A DNA stretch of 64,000 bases from Granulicella sibirica (GTDB lineage: Bacteria; Acidobacteriota; Terriglobia; Terriglobales; Acidobacteriaceae), in NCBI RefSeq assembly GCF_004115155.1, contig NZ_RDSM01000003.1:124001-188000 (forward strand), given 5' to 3'. The notes beneath the pieces were generated by a model. The model did not search any database, was not told the DNA's origin, and saw only the letters and a list, made by a program, of their open reading frames with translations. Below, one piece after another: positions 33,868 to 43,223 of the stretch (within the stretch, counting starts at the first letter, position 1; each line of letters starts with the position of its first letter). The position numbers and the translations under genes were made by a program.

Positions 33868-36800
33868 ATGCTCGTTCGGTTTTTGAGGCGTACGTCGGTT
33901 GCACTTCTTTCCATTCTGATCCTGTGCTTGCCGGGCCTCAGTCTCGCACAGAAGGTAACGATCACGCCGGGTTACCTGGACGTTGCTCCTGGACAGAAGG
34001 TTCAGTATGCGGCGGCGGTTACCGGACTGGCGAACCGCGCTGTCACCTGGGAGGTGTCAGAGATCGTGGGCGGGACCGCGGCGCTGGGCAGGATTACGGC
34101 GGCGGGGGTCTACACCGCGCCGCTCGCCGTTCCGTCGAGCGGCGTGACGATTACGGCTATTGCTTCAGACCGCAAGACGTCAGCTTCCGTCTACGTGAAT
34201 GTGGCGGGCGTGGGGCCGACGCTCCAATCCTTTTCCCCGAATCCGGTCTACATCGGGACGTATACGATGACCCTGACCGGGTCTGGATTCAAGCGGGGCA
34301 TGGTGGTGATGGCGGGCGGGGTTGACCTGCAGACTACCTACGTCAACTCTTCAAAAGCGACCGTGGTCGGCTGGCAGGCGGCGGTTGGAACGGTAGCTTT
34401 CCAGGCGAAGAATCCCGGGACGCTGTTGGGACCGGCACTTGCCATTGCGTTCAAGAGCAAGACGCCGCAGGCAATATCGCCAGCGGTGCTCACCCTTCCC
34501 CTGGGTGGCAAGGAACAGTTCGTCTCTGACGGGGCGACAAGCTGGACCGCAAATGTGGGGACGATTACCACTGGTGGACGTTACACAGCTCCGGCAAAGA
34601 TGCCGCTGATGCACACAGCGCTCATCACAGCGACTGGTAATGATGGAGCGGCTGTTGCGACGGTGACATTGGTTGTTCCGCAGACGATCTCTCCGGTAAG
34701 CGCGTCCGTGAAGCTTGGGGCGACCCAGCAATTTAGCTCCCCCGGTGCGACGAACTGGACGGCCAGTTCTGGGACCATCAGTGCGAAAGGTCTCTTTACC
34801 GCCTCGATGACGCGTCCCGCTTCGGGGACCGCTACCATTACTGCCAAAGGGCCTGGTGGCTCGGCTTCGGCGATCGTGAAATTGATCGCACCGCAAGCAG
34901 TCGCACCGCTTACAGCTTCCGTGATGCTTGGCAAGACGCAGCAGTTTACTTCAGCTGGAGCGACTTCGTGGAAGGCGACTGCCGGTACGATCACTTCGGC
35001 TGGATTCTATACGGCTCCCGCGGTGATGCCTGTCTCGAAGGGTGTGACCGTCACGGCTACGGGATCCGGCGGGTCAGCTTCGGCGACGGTAACACTGGTC
35101 GGTACGCAGGTGATTTCGCCTGTCACGGTTTCGCTCGCGCTGGGTAAGTCGCAGCAGTTCACCTCGGCTGGGGCGACGTCGTGGTCGGCCTCGGCTGGGA
35201 CTATCACCTCGACCGGGCTTTACACGGCTCCTGGTACGGCGATCTCATCGGGGATGGTGACGATTACGGCTACGGGTGCGGGTGGGTCGGCTACGGCCAA
35301 AGTGACGCTGCCGTCCACGCAGACGATTAGCCCGACGAGTGCCTCGATTTATCTGGGAGCAACGCAGTTGTTTGTCTCCCCAGGTGCGACCTCGTGGACC
35401 GCGACTGCCGGAACGATCCTGGCCGGTGTCTACGTTGCTCCGCTGGTGATGCCGGCATCGGGCAGCGCGACGATTACGGCGACCGGGGCTGGTGGTTCAG
35501 CTTCGGCGACGGTGAGCCTATTGGGGACGCAGACGATTCTGCCGACGAGTGTCTCGCTTGCGCTGGGCGGAAAACAGCAATTTGTCTCGGTGGGTGCTAC
35601 TTCGTGGACGGCGAGCGCGGGAACGATTACCTCTACAGGGCTTTACACTGCTCCGGCGACGGCGCCTTCGGTGAGCATCACGGTGACCGCGAGCGGGCCT
35701 GGTGGTTCGGCTTCCGCGTCGGTTACTCTTCCTTCGTCTTCGCTTATGGTCAGTTCCGTTGCGGGTGGAACGCTTCCTCTCGGGATCTTTAGCACGACGA
35801 TAGGCGGCGCGGGGTTCACGTCCGCGTCGGTTGCATCTATCAATGGCGTGGCGCTGCGCACGACCTACAAGAGCGCTTCGTCCTTGGCTATCTCGGGATT
35901 TTCGGGGACAGCGGGTACGGCTTCGCTGACGGTGAGCAATGGTAGTGCGACCTCGGCTCCTCTGCTGGTGACAGTGGGTGTTGCGAATCCGCTTGCTTCG
36001 CCCTCGGCTGCGAGACGCTTCCTGGAGCAGGGCGCGTTTGGTCCGACTCCAACGGATGCGGCTCATGTGCAGACGATCGGCGAGGCTGCCTGGATCACCG
36101 AGCAACTCAAGATGGCACAGGTTTCGAATTACAGCAGCATTACGACGGACCAGGACGGGATGCCGAACCATTTCCTGACGAACGCGGTGATGAATTCGGA
36201 TCAACTTCGTCAGAGAGTGGCCTTCGCGCTGAGCCAGATCTTCGTAACTTCGCTCGACAAGATTATCTGGAACAGCAACATGATCCTATTCCAGAACATG
36301 CTGCTGGCGGATGCGTTCACGAACTACCGGCAGATCATGGCGGATGTGACGCTGAGTCCGGCGATGGGGCAGTACCTGGACATGGCGAACAACGCGGCGG
36401 CAGATCCGACGATCGGGAGCGCGGCGAACGAAAACTATGCTCGTGAGTTGATGCAGCTGTTCACGATTGGGACGAACGCTCTCAACGCGGACGGCTCGAC
36501 GCAACTGGACGCCAATGGACTTCCGATTCCGAACTATGTTCAGTCGAACATCAGCGAGTTTGCGCGCGTGTACACGGGATGGACGTATGCTCCGGGGGCT
36601 GGAACGCCGGTGGAGTGGGGCGCTTATATCACGTCGAATGGGCCGATGGTTCCTTACACGCCAGAGCATGATTTTGGATCGAAGCAATTGCTTTACGGGG
36701 TTACTTCGCCTGCGGGAGTTACGCCGCTACAGGATCTGAACAACGCTCTCGACAGTATCTTTAGCAGCCCGAGCATCGCGCCGTTCGTGAGCAAGCAGTT

Positions 36801-37482
36801 GATCCAGCACCTGGTGAAGAGCAACCCAAGCCCGGCGTATGTTGCCCGTGTCTCGGCGGCTTTCAACAACAACGGCAAAGGCGTCAAGGGAGATATGCAG
36901 GCGGTGATTACGGCGATCCTGATGGACCCCGAGGCTCGCGCTAACGATGCAGGCGGTAAGGATCTCCCTACGGATGGACACCTGCAGGAACCGGCGCTGT
37001 TCATCGCGGGGATGGTTCGGGCGTTTGGCGGACAGATGACGGACGAGAACTACTATGCGGACGAATTGGCGGAGATGGGGCAGGACCTGTTCAGCTCGCC
37101 GAGCGTCTTCAACTATTACGCGCCGAACTACATGGTGCCCGGGACTGCGCTGCTTGGACCAGAGTTCCAGATCAACACGCCGAATAATGCCCTGGTACGC
37201 GTGAATGAGGTGAGCACGCTGATGTACAGCGAGTGGGCTGACTCGGTTCAGGATAACGGCCCGGGGACTACGGTCGACCTAACGCCTTATGTTCCCCTTA
37301 CCACGAATATTTCGACGCTGATCGATGCGCTTGACCTCACGCTGACGCATGGGACGATGCCGACGGCGATGAAGGCGGCGATCGTCACGGCGGTTTCGGC
37401 GGAGGACCAGGGTAGTTTGCGGCAGGTGCAGACGGCCTGCTACCTCATTCTTACTTCGAACTATTACAACGTCTGGCACTAA
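33868..37482 (+). CDS. DUF1800 family secreted protein with Ig-like repeats
   Basis: A 1204-aa exported protein. It has a signal peptide (MLVRFLRRTSVALLSILIL and onward, ending SLAQ), an Ig/IPT-like N-terminal region (residues about 30-200), and six tandem Ig-like units of 70-71 residues (201-623) sharing the frame QTISPxSxSLxLGxxQQF, GATSWTASAGTI and the end GGSASATVTL. An IPT-like strand region follows. The C-terminal DUF1800 domain runs from about 710 to the end, starting SPSAARRFLEQGAFGPT, with RQRVAFALSQIF and ENYARELMQLFTIG. DUF1800 proteins are exported proteins of unknown biochemical role, nearly always paired with DUF1501 proteins. Start ATG 33868 has AAAGGA upstream. The next gene follows 53 bases later. 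Confidence 0.88.
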   Translation: MLVRFLRRTSVALLSILILCLPGLSLAQKVTITPGYLDVAPGQKVQYAAAVTGLANRAVTWEVSEIVGGTAALGRITAAGVYTAPLAVPSSGVTITAIASDRKTSASVYVNVAGVGPTLQSFSPNPVYIGTYTMTLTGSGFKRGMVVMAGGVDLQTTYVNSSKATVVGWQAAVGTVAFQAKNPGTLLGPALAIAFKSKTPQAISPAVLTLPLGGKEQFVSDGATSWTANVGTITTGGRYTAPAKMPLMHTALITATGNDGAAVATVTLVVPQTISPVSASVKLGATQQFSSPGATNWTASSGTISAKGLFTASMTRPASGTATITAKGPGGSASAIVKLIAPQAVAPLTASVMLGKTQQFTSAGATSWKATAGTITSAGFYTAPAVMPVSKGVTVTATGSGGSASATVTLVGTQVISPVTVSLALGKSQQFTSAGATSWSASAGTITSTGLYTAPGTAISSGMVTITATGAGGSATAKVTLPSTQTISPTSASIYLGATQLFVSPGATSWTATAGTILAGVYVAPLVMPASGSATITATGAGGSASATVSLLGTQTILPTSVSLALGGKQQFVSVGATSWTASAGTITSTGLYTAPATAPSVSITVTASGPGGSASASVTLPSSSLMVSSVAGGTLPLGIFSTTIGGAGFTSASVASINGVALRTTYKSASSLAISGFSGTAGTASLTVSNGSATSAPLLVTVGVANPLASPSAARRFLEQGAFGPTPTDAAHVQTIGEAAWITEQLKMAQVSNYSSITTDQDGMPNHFLTNAVMNSDQLRQRVAFALSQIFVTSLDKIIWNSNMILFQNMLLADAFTNYRQIMADVTLSPAMGQYLDMANNAAADPTIGSAANENYARELMQLFTIGTNALNADGSTQLDANGLPIPNYVQSNISEFARVYTGWTYAPGAGTPVEWGAYITSNGPMVPYTPEHDFGSKQLLYGVTSPAGVTPLQDLNNALDSIFSSPSIAPFVSKQLIQHLVKSNPSPAYVARVSAAFNNNGKGVKGDMQAVITAILMDPEARANDAGGKDLPTDGHLQEPALFIAGMVRAFGGQMTDENYYADELAEMGQDLFSSPSVFNYYAPNYMVPGTALLGPEFQINTPNNALVRVNEVSTLMYSEWADSVQDNGPGTTVDLTPYVPLTTNISTLIDALDLTLTHGTMPTAMKAAIVTAVSAEDQGSLRQVQTACYLILTSNYYNVWH
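34468..35737 (+). repeat. Six tandem coding repeats (Ig-like units)
   Basis: Unit starts are at 34468, 34681, 34894, 35107, 35320 and 35530, so four spacings are 213 bases and one 210. The protein units match in most positions while the DNA has diverged. They lie inside the DUF1800 gene and lengthen its surface stalk. Confidence 0.85.
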
Positions 37483-37535
37483 ATGTCGCGGTTTCACCTT
37501 GTAGCAAGGCACAAAGACTTCAGGAGGATTTTCCA

Positions 37536-38912
37536 ATGGCTGTTCGTACCAGGCGTGAATTTTTGCAGAGCTCGCTGAAGTCGGTTGTGGCGCTGGGAAC
37601 GGCGGGAGCGATGGCGAAGTTCGGCGAGATGAGCGCGCTTGCCAGCACGGGAACGGGTTACCAGGCGCTGGTGTGCATTTTTCTCGCGGGTGGGAACGAT
37701 GGGCATAATACCGTGATTCCAATCAGCACGGCGCAGCAGAACTATAGCCTGTATCAACAAGGGCGGCAGGGGTTGGCGCTGGCTCAGGCTTCGCTTCTGC
37801 CCATCGCGAACGGGAACGATGTGTACGGGCTGCATCCGAGCCTTGTGGAGATCCAGAAGCTGTATACGTCGGGCAAAGCGGCTGTGCTGGCAAACGTCGG
37901 CAACCTGGTGGCGCCGGTGACACGGGCGGGATTCGCGAGCAACAATAGCGCGCTGGTGCCTTCGGCGCTGTTCTCGCACTCGGACCAGAGCAGCCAGTGG
38001 CAAAGCGCGATTCCGAATGGAATCGCCACCACAGGCTGGGGCGGTCGTATTACGGACATGATGCAGAGCCAAAACGCGGGGGCACAGTTTCCGCCGATTA
38101 CTACGACTTCGAGCTGCGGGCTCTTCTGCACGGGAGCGCAGACGTTTCCGGCGACGGTGCCTCCGCCGCCAGTTGGGACAACGTCCGGCACCGGTATGGC
38201 GACGATCAACGTTGTGCAGAACTCACCGGCGGCCGCGGCTGGGATGCAGCAGCTTCTTACCTTCGATAATGGTTTGCAGCTTGTGCAGGCAGGGAACTCG
38301 ATTGTGACGCGGGCGAACACGTACGCAAACACGATGACGGGGCTGCTGGCGAACGTGAAGCTGCAGACGGCGTTTCCCGCGGGGAATCCTCTGGCGGCGC
38401 AGTTGCAGACGGTAGCGCAGGTGATGTCGGTTCGCAACCAGCTTGGGTTGACGCGGCAGATTTTCTTCTGCCAGCTTGGCAGCTTCGATACGCACAGCGG
38501 GCAGCTCGAGACGCAGGTTGCGCTCCTACAGCAGCTCAGCCAGGCTGTGTCGGCGTTTTACACGGCGACGCAGGAGCTTGCAATCGACCAAAATGTTACG
38601 ACGTTTACGGCCTCGGAGTTTGGGCGGACGTTGACGCCGAGCGGGACAGACGGCTCGGATCACGCGTGGGGAAGCCATCACTTCATCCTTGGGAGTGGCG
38701 TGCAGGGTGGCAAGTTCTTCGGGACGTTTCCTTCGCTTGTGCCGGGCAGCGATAACGACGCCAATACGCGAGGCACACTAATTCCGACGACTGCGATCGC
38801 GCAGTATGGCGCTACGCTGGCGGAGTGGTTTGGTGTGAGCGCGGCGAGTCTGCCCACGATCTTTCCGAACGTGGCGAACTTCGCGTCGCCTACTCTCAGC
38901 TTTATGGGATAG
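37536..38912 (+). CDS. DUF1501 family protein, Tat-exported
   Basis: A 458-aa protein with a twin-arginine signal (RTRREFLQSSLKSVVALG, residues 4-21). Family features are VCIFLAGGNDGHNTVIP near the N-terminus, the YGLHPSLVEIQKLY segment, LGSFDTHSGQLETQ, and the C-terminal TASEFGRTLTPSGTDGSDHAWGSHHFILG, read in two parts. The His and Asp residues of the last block recall sulfatase/alkaline-phosphatase-like metal sites, so an enzymatic role is possible but unproven. The Tat signal suggests folding with a cofactor before export. It follows the DUF1800 gene in the standard order, with an AGGAGG-like ribosome site seven bases before ATG 37536. Confidence 0.9.
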   Translation: MAVRTRREFLQSSLKSVVALGTAGAMAKFGEMSALASTGTGYQALVCIFLAGGNDGHNTVIPISTAQQNYSLYQQGRQGLALAQASLLPIANGNDVYGLHPSLVEIQKLYTSGKAAVLANVGNLVAPVTRAGFASNNSALVPSALFSHSDQSSQWQSAIPNGIATTGWGGRITDMMQSQNAGAQFPPITTTSSCGLFCTGAQTFPATVPPPPVGTTSGTGMATINVVQNSPAAAAGMQQLLTFDNGLQLVQAGNSIVTRANTYANTMTGLLANVKLQTAFPAGNPLAAQLQTVAQVMSVRNQLGLTRQIFFCQLGSFDTHSGQLETQVALLQQLSQAVSAFYTATQELAIDQNVTTFTASEFGRTLTPSGTDGSDHAWGSHHFILGSGVQGGKFFGTFPSLVPGSDNDANTRGTLIPTTAIAQYGATLAEWFGVSAASLPTIFPNVANFASPTLSFMG

Positions 38913-38993
38913 AACGTCGAAGAACGATTGATAGGTAAACCTGTTGGGAACCGCTCGCGGCGGGCTCAATTCACTTGTGGGCGGAGACGGCGA

Positions 38994-39995
38994 TCAGGCG
39001 TTTGCACGGGTGAAGGCCGATACGAGGATGGTTTGTGCGCGGAAGGCGGTTGCATTTTTTCCAGGGGTAGTGCGGTTCAGGTGCATGGCCCGGAGATGGC
39101 CCGGGCGATTGATCCCTCCGTGGAAGGCAAAGCACATGGAGTAGCCGGCGGAACGGGCCAGCTCTTCGGTGACTGGCGTGAAGGCGTCGCGTGTGCCGAC
39201 TGGATAGGCAAAGGAGCCAACCCTACCCCCGAGCTCACGTTCCATCTCGACCTTTGATTCCGATAGCTCCTGGAATTGTTCTTGCGGGGTGAGCTGGCTC
39301 AGGAGGCGGTGGGAGCGGGTGTGGGAGCCGATCTCCATGCCTGCGGCCTTCATCTCGCGCGCCTCATCCCAGCTTAGGAAGCGCCTAGGCGGGTGGGGCA
39401 CGCTTGCCTGGGTTTGCTCGCGCAGTTCTGACAGGAATCCGTCATAGTCATGGTTCTCGGGGAGCTTGAAACGGCGGAGGACAGTCCTGATGGACGTCTC
39501 CCGATCCTCACCAAGCTGGATGGTTTCCGGAAACGGGAAGGTCAGCTTGAGGGAGGGTGCGGAGGTGGACCGGATGAGGCAGGCGATCTCGTCCCACCAT
39601 GGCACGGTCGGCGTGCCGACGTAGGATGTGATGAGAAAAAATATTCCGGTGGCGTTGTGGCTCTTCAGTACGGGAAACGCTTTTGTATAGTTATCAAGGT
39701 AGCCATCGTCGAAGGTGATGGCGGCATGCATGCGGCGCAACTTGGTCCTGCCTGAGACGAGAGCCTCGAGCTCATTGCCGGAGACGATCGGCATGCGGTT
39801 CTTGAGATAACGGACCTGCGCGTCCAGCTGGTCCGCCGTACTGCTGAACACTGCTCGATCAAACGAGCTCCGGGCTGGATTCCCGATGCGATGGTGATTG
39901 AAGATGAGGATACCGGGGCGGCTGGGAGCGAATTCGAGAGCCCGGAGCAGCCCGGCTTTACTCAACACGTCCGCGAGTAGCTGCCGCTTCGACAT
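38994..39995 (-). CDS. Polysaccharide deacetylase (NodB domain)
   Basis: A 333-aa carbohydrate deacetylase of family CE4. Motif 1 is AAITFDDGYLDNY (the catalytic Asp and the metal Asp), motif 2 EIGSHTRSHRLLSQL (H-x3-H metal ligands), and later SFAYPVGTRDAFTP supplies the Arg/Pro motif. The N-terminus ILIFNHHRIG has the HH of many exopolysaccharide-linked members. No signal peptide is apparent. It probably removes acetyl groups from a polysaccharide or lipid-linked precursor. It resembles the XrtA-associated deacetylases, but the C-terminal extension expected of those is not obvious. It is downstream of the GT2 and FemAB-like genes on the same strand. Confidence 0.87.
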   Translation of the reverse strand: MSKRQLLADVLSKAGLLRALEFAPSRPGILIFNHHRIGNPARSSFDRAVFSSTADQLDAQVRYLKNRMPIVSGNELEALVSGRTKLRRMHAAITFDDGYLDNYTKAFPVLKSHNATGIFFLITSYVGTPTVPWWDEIACLIRSTSAPSLKLTFPFPETIQLGEDRETSIRTVLRRFKLPENHDYDGFLSELREQTQASVPHPPRRFLSWDEAREMKAAGMEIGSHTRSHRLLSQLTPQEQFQELSESKVEMERELGGRVGSFAYPVGTRDAFTPVTEELARSAGYSMCFAFHGGINRPGHLRAMHLNRTTPGKNATAFRAQTILVSAFTRANA

Positions 39996-40122
39996 TCTTT
40001 GCCCAACTCCTTTGAATACAGTCTCTTAATGGATGGGAATGACACACGATAGCAGAGTCAATCCACGTCTGGCATCCCGGGGCCAGCCTGTGTGCCCGTG
40101 ATGATCTATCTTTTGCCAGAGC

Positions 40123-41166
40123 TCAGACCGTTTTTGCCTTGTGGTAGCCCCTCAAAATGGTGTTCATGGCGAGAGCCGGGATGAGCGTTGAAAGCAAGAG
40201 GATCATGAGGCGCGGCTGCTTCGGTCGGCGGCGCAGGCTTTGTATTGCGTGGCTTCGAACGGCAGGCCGATCCTGCACCTTGAAGCGCTCTTCCGCGACC
40301 CATCCATGAGCCTCTGCGAGAACCTGCTTCACTCTGGCTGGCGGGAAGCGCCTTGCCTTGGTATCGTCTTCGATCGCGCGCTCGATCGTGATGAGGAAGT
40401 TCGTAGCGATAGCTCCCGAATGATTGGAAAGGTGATCGGCGCGGCCTTTCTGGTACTCGATCGAGGAGATGTCCATCAGGGCGACGGGCCCCCACTTGCA
40501 GGTGCGCAGGTGGAAATCGTAGTCTTCGCCCGAGAGTTTGAGGGTTTCGTCGAAGGTCTTTACCTTTTCCATGCGTTCCCGACGCAGGAGCACGGTCGAG
40601 GTGTGGACGAGGTTGCCCATGATCATCGAGGTATAGATGTCGCCTCGATAGAGCCTCGCGGTGGGATCGGGAACTCCCTGTGTGACTTCCCCGACGGGCA
40701 TGGATTTTTCGAAGAGCGTGTCCATTTCGAAGAAGCTATACGCACTGTACATAGCTGCGAGGTGGCGTGGATCGAAGAGATGGCCTTCGGGGTCGACCGC
40801 CTCCATGTTGGTCCAGACCATGCCGATCTCGGGGAAGCGCTCCAGGCAGGCTATTTGAGCCTTGAGTTTCCAGGGCTTCCAGACGTCGTCCGAATCAAGG
40901 AAGGCAATGCAATCTCCCTGCGCGGCTCGGATGCCGGTGTTGCGCGCATGGGAGACCCCGGCGTTTGCCTGATGGATGTAGCGGATGCGCGGCTCGGCTC
41001 CGTAGGCTTCGGCGATCAGCGCGCAAGTGTTGTCGGTTGAGCCGTCGTCGACGAGCAGGACCTCCCAGTTGGTGTGGGTCTGGGCGACGACGCTATCTAA
41101 GGTCTTCCTGATGCAGTAGGCCCGATTGTATGTGGGGACAACGATGCTGACGAGGTCATTCGCCAT
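40123..41166 (-). CDS. Glycosyltransferase family 2 protein
   Basis: A 347-aa GT-A glycosyltransferase. It begins VSIVVPTYNRAYCIRKTLDSV, continues with LLVDDGSTDNTC and the metal-binding AFLDSDDVWKPWKL (DxDD), and then KLSGEDYDFHLRTCKWGPV with the catalytic ED motif. A hydrophobic segment near the C-terminus may attach it to the membrane. ATG 41166 lies one base after the stop of the FemAB-like gene, so both are translated from one message; the longer frame upstream is rejected. Confidence 0.88.
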   Translation of the reverse strand: MANDLVSIVVPTYNRAYCIRKTLDSVVAQTHTNWEVLLVDDGSTDNTCALIAEAYGAEPRIRYIHQANAGVSHARNTGIRAAQGDCIAFLDSDDVWKPWKLKAQIACLERFPEIGMVWTNMEAVDPEGHLFDPRHLAAMYSAYSFFEMDTLFEKSMPVGEVTQGVPDPTARLYRGDIYTSMIMGNLVHTSTVLLRRERMEKVKTFDETLKLSGEDYDFHLRTCKWGPVALMDISSIEYQKGRADHLSNHSGAIATNFLITIERAIEDDTKARRFPPARVKQVLAEAHGWVAEERFKVQDRPAVRSHAIQSLRRRPKQPRLMILLLSTLIPALAMNTILRGYHKAKTV

Positions 41167-41167
41167 C

Positions 41168-42265
41168 TCAGGCGGCTCCCTTTCGGCTTTGTATCTTGCC
41201 GAGGAGGCTGGCAGCCTGCCGCCCACCTTTACCGAGAAGACTGGCGAGTCGAGTCTTCGCCGGATGCGGTTCCAGATACCACTCTTCTCCGACCTCTTCA
41301 GTCACCTGACTAAACATGCGCTTGAAGTCCGAGATGCCGGCGAGTGGATCATTTGGAGTCTCCGGGAGGGTGACTCCACCCATGTCGAACCAGGCTGCGC
41401 CTTCCTGCTTAGCCCAGAGGATGAGGGCCCACATGAGGGGATAACCGACCGAAATGTTCCTGCCCTCGACGCGCGTCATGCCGGCCGCCCGATACTCGAC
41501 GTGATCTCCGTGCCTCGCGCCCCACGCGAATCCGAGGAGGCCTCCCGAGGCGAGATCGTCAGCCGAGGAGAAGAGGCCGACGATGCGGGAAAGTTCGGGA
41601 TTCTGTTGGGAGAGTTCGAGGATAGAACGCCAGTCGGGCCTTTCTGTCACACCTCCTGAATGAGTGAGTGTCTCGCCCTGGAGGATTCCGATGCGTTCGG
41701 CATAGACAGGATCAGTGAGAGTTGCGACGTGCAGGGCTGCCTTTTCGACATCGCGAAGCTTCCGGCGTGCTGTCTTATGCAGTCCGCTTAGGAGATCGGC
41801 TTCGGTCGGTTGAAGGTCGATGGTGAGAGTGTGCCGGTAGGACTGAGGTTCGGAGGACTTTTGGAAACCGTTGCGCTCAAGGAGCTCGGCGATCCGGGGG
41901 CGGTGCCGCCGAGCGAAGACGCCGATGCTGAGCCGGAGTGCGCGCCTGTCTTTGTTGGCGAAGTGCTTGAGTGCGACGACCATGGGCTCGACCACTGATT
42001 CAGGCAAGTTCTCGCCGAAGCGCACGACGCGTAGGAAGGCATGGCCGGGAAGCACGCGGCTAGGGTCCGATTGGACAGCTACCTGCGCGAGAGGTGTACC
42101 GTCCGCACTGGTGATCGCGACATGTTTGTACCTGCGATGCGGATTTTGCGTCGCCCATGCAAGGCGATGAAAGAGAGGCATCTGGAAACCGCAGTCCAGG
42201 AGAGCGTTCTCGATCCGGTGCCACGCGCTCTGGTCGCTCGTCATTTTCCGTGTGTGCTCGGTCAT
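41168..42265 (-). CDS. FemAB/GNAT-fold acyl- or aminoacyltransferase
   Basis: A 365-aa protein with two GNAT-like halves, as in FemAB and related acyltransferases. Recognisable parts are HKTARRKLRDVEKAALHV (the arginine-rich stretch typical of FemAB-like proteins), LLGFAWGARHGDHVEYRAAGM and the C-terminal WALILWAKQEGAAWFDMGGV followed by SDFKRMFSQV. Similar proteins (TIGR03019-like, from memory) belong to PEP-CTERM/XrtA exopolysaccharide loci, where they may transfer an acyl or aminoacyl group to a sugar. Its place in front of a GT2 and a deacetylase gene fits this. Exact donor and acceptor are unknown. Confidence 0.7.
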   Translation of the reverse strand: MTEHTRKMTSDQSAWHRIENALLDCGFQMPLFHRLAWATQNPHRRYKHVAITSADGTPLAQVAVQSDPSRVLPGHAFLRVVRFGENLPESVVEPMVVALKHFANKDRRALRLSIGVFARRHRPRIAELLERNGFQKSSEPQSYRHTLTIDLQPTEADLLSGLHKTARRKLRDVEKAALHVATLTDPVYAERIGILQGETLTHSGGVTERPDWRSILELSQQNPELSRIVGLFSSADDLASGGLLGFAWGARHGDHVEYRAAGMTRVEGRNISVGYPLMWALILWAKQEGAAWFDMGGVTLPETPNDPLAGISDFKRMFSQVTEEVGEEWYLEPHPAKTRLASLLGKGGRQAASLLGKIQSRKGAA

Positions 42266-42650
42266 AGGGGGCCTACGACCAAGTGTCTCATTTCAAAACT
42301 GTTTGTGGTTACGACTGGTGGTGCATCGAGGTACAACGTTAGGGTTAGTCGCAGAGCCGCTTTCCTCTTTTGACCCTTGCTGTTTCCTGCCGGAGGAGAC
42401 TTTGAGGCCGACGAGGACGGTAATGAGAGTTCCGGGCGAGACAAAGGCTAAGTTCCGAATCGGGTAGATGATGGTGCCCGGCGAGCTGGCCGGAGCCGAG
42501 AAGACACGTGATGAAGTTGCCGCTGTCGTCGGAAGGCTTCGAGGTGGTCCGTCCAAAGGCATTGGGGATATATGTCGCGCGTCAATTGGTCACTGTTTTC
42601 TGCCGGAGGCCGATGCCTGAGGCGGGACCTATTGCATACTGGATGGGCTA
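42266..42650. other. Divergent intergenic region, 385 bases
   Basis: Lies between the FemAB-like gene and the sigma factor gene. Short open frames are present but none has family features or a good ribosome site. The promoter of the sigma factor should be here; no clear autoregulatory ECF promoter motif (AAC...CGT) was found. Confidence 0.35.
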
Positions 42651-43220
42651 ATGTCTTCCTTTCCGACCGGTACTGCAACTAACTTCCTCCTCGACTCGTT
42701 CGCACGAGAGAGGATGACTCGAAGTACGCGGATCGAACGGGAGGTGCTTGACCTCTTCGACTTGATGCGTACGCGGCTTCTGTATTACGCGCTCAGCTTT
42801 GGCATTCCGTTGGAGGATGGCGAGGACGTCGTTCAGGAGACATTTTTTGCCTTGTTCCGGCATCTGCAGATGGAGCGGCCGCGAGAAAATCTGCATGGGT
42901 GGCTATTCCGGGTGACGCATCATCTGGCGTTGAAACGGCGGTTGAAGATCGTTGCCGAGGTGAAGAGGTTTGTTCCTGACGCACCGGAGAGTGGCGCGCT
43001 TAATCCGAGTCCTGAAGAACTGCTGCTGTTTCAGGAGAGGCATACGCGGCTTGGCTCTGCTTTGAAGGCATTGCCACAGGTGGATCAATCGTGTCTACGG
43101 CTGCGAGCGGAGGGTTTGCGCTATCGCGAGATCTCGAAGATACTTGGCATCTCGTTGGGTTCGGTGTCCGCATCGCTGGTTCGTTCGCTTGCGCGGCTGG
43201 AACAGGCAGACAGGAGATAG
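42651..43220 (+). CDS. ECF-type RNA polymerase sigma factor
   Basis: A 189-aa alternative sigma factor of the extracytoplasmic function group. Region 2 covers about residues 30-98 with the conserved DGEDVVQETFFALFRHL; region 4 covers about 135-185 with LPQVDQSCLRLRAEGLRYREISKILGIS and a recognition helix LGSVSASLVRSLARL, read in pieces. The first 20 residues are not part of the family core, so the start could also be the in-frame ATG at 42714. The anti-sigma gene starts four bases after its stop, forming an operon. Confidence 0.9.
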   Translation: MSSFPTGTATNFLLDSFARERMTRSTRIEREVLDLFDLMRTRLLYYALSFGIPLEDGEDVVQETFFALFRHLQMERPRENLHGWLFRVTHHLALKRRLKIVAEVKRFVPDAPESGALNPSPEELLLFQERHTRLGSALKALPQVDQSCLRLRAEGLRYREISKILGISLGSVSASLVRSLARLEQADRR

Positions 43221-43223
43221 GCG

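Noticed and set aside
34468..35737. Regular repeats considered as a CRISPR-like or satellite array
   Set aside because: The period is 213 or 210 bases, in frame, and the units translate into Ig-like domains.
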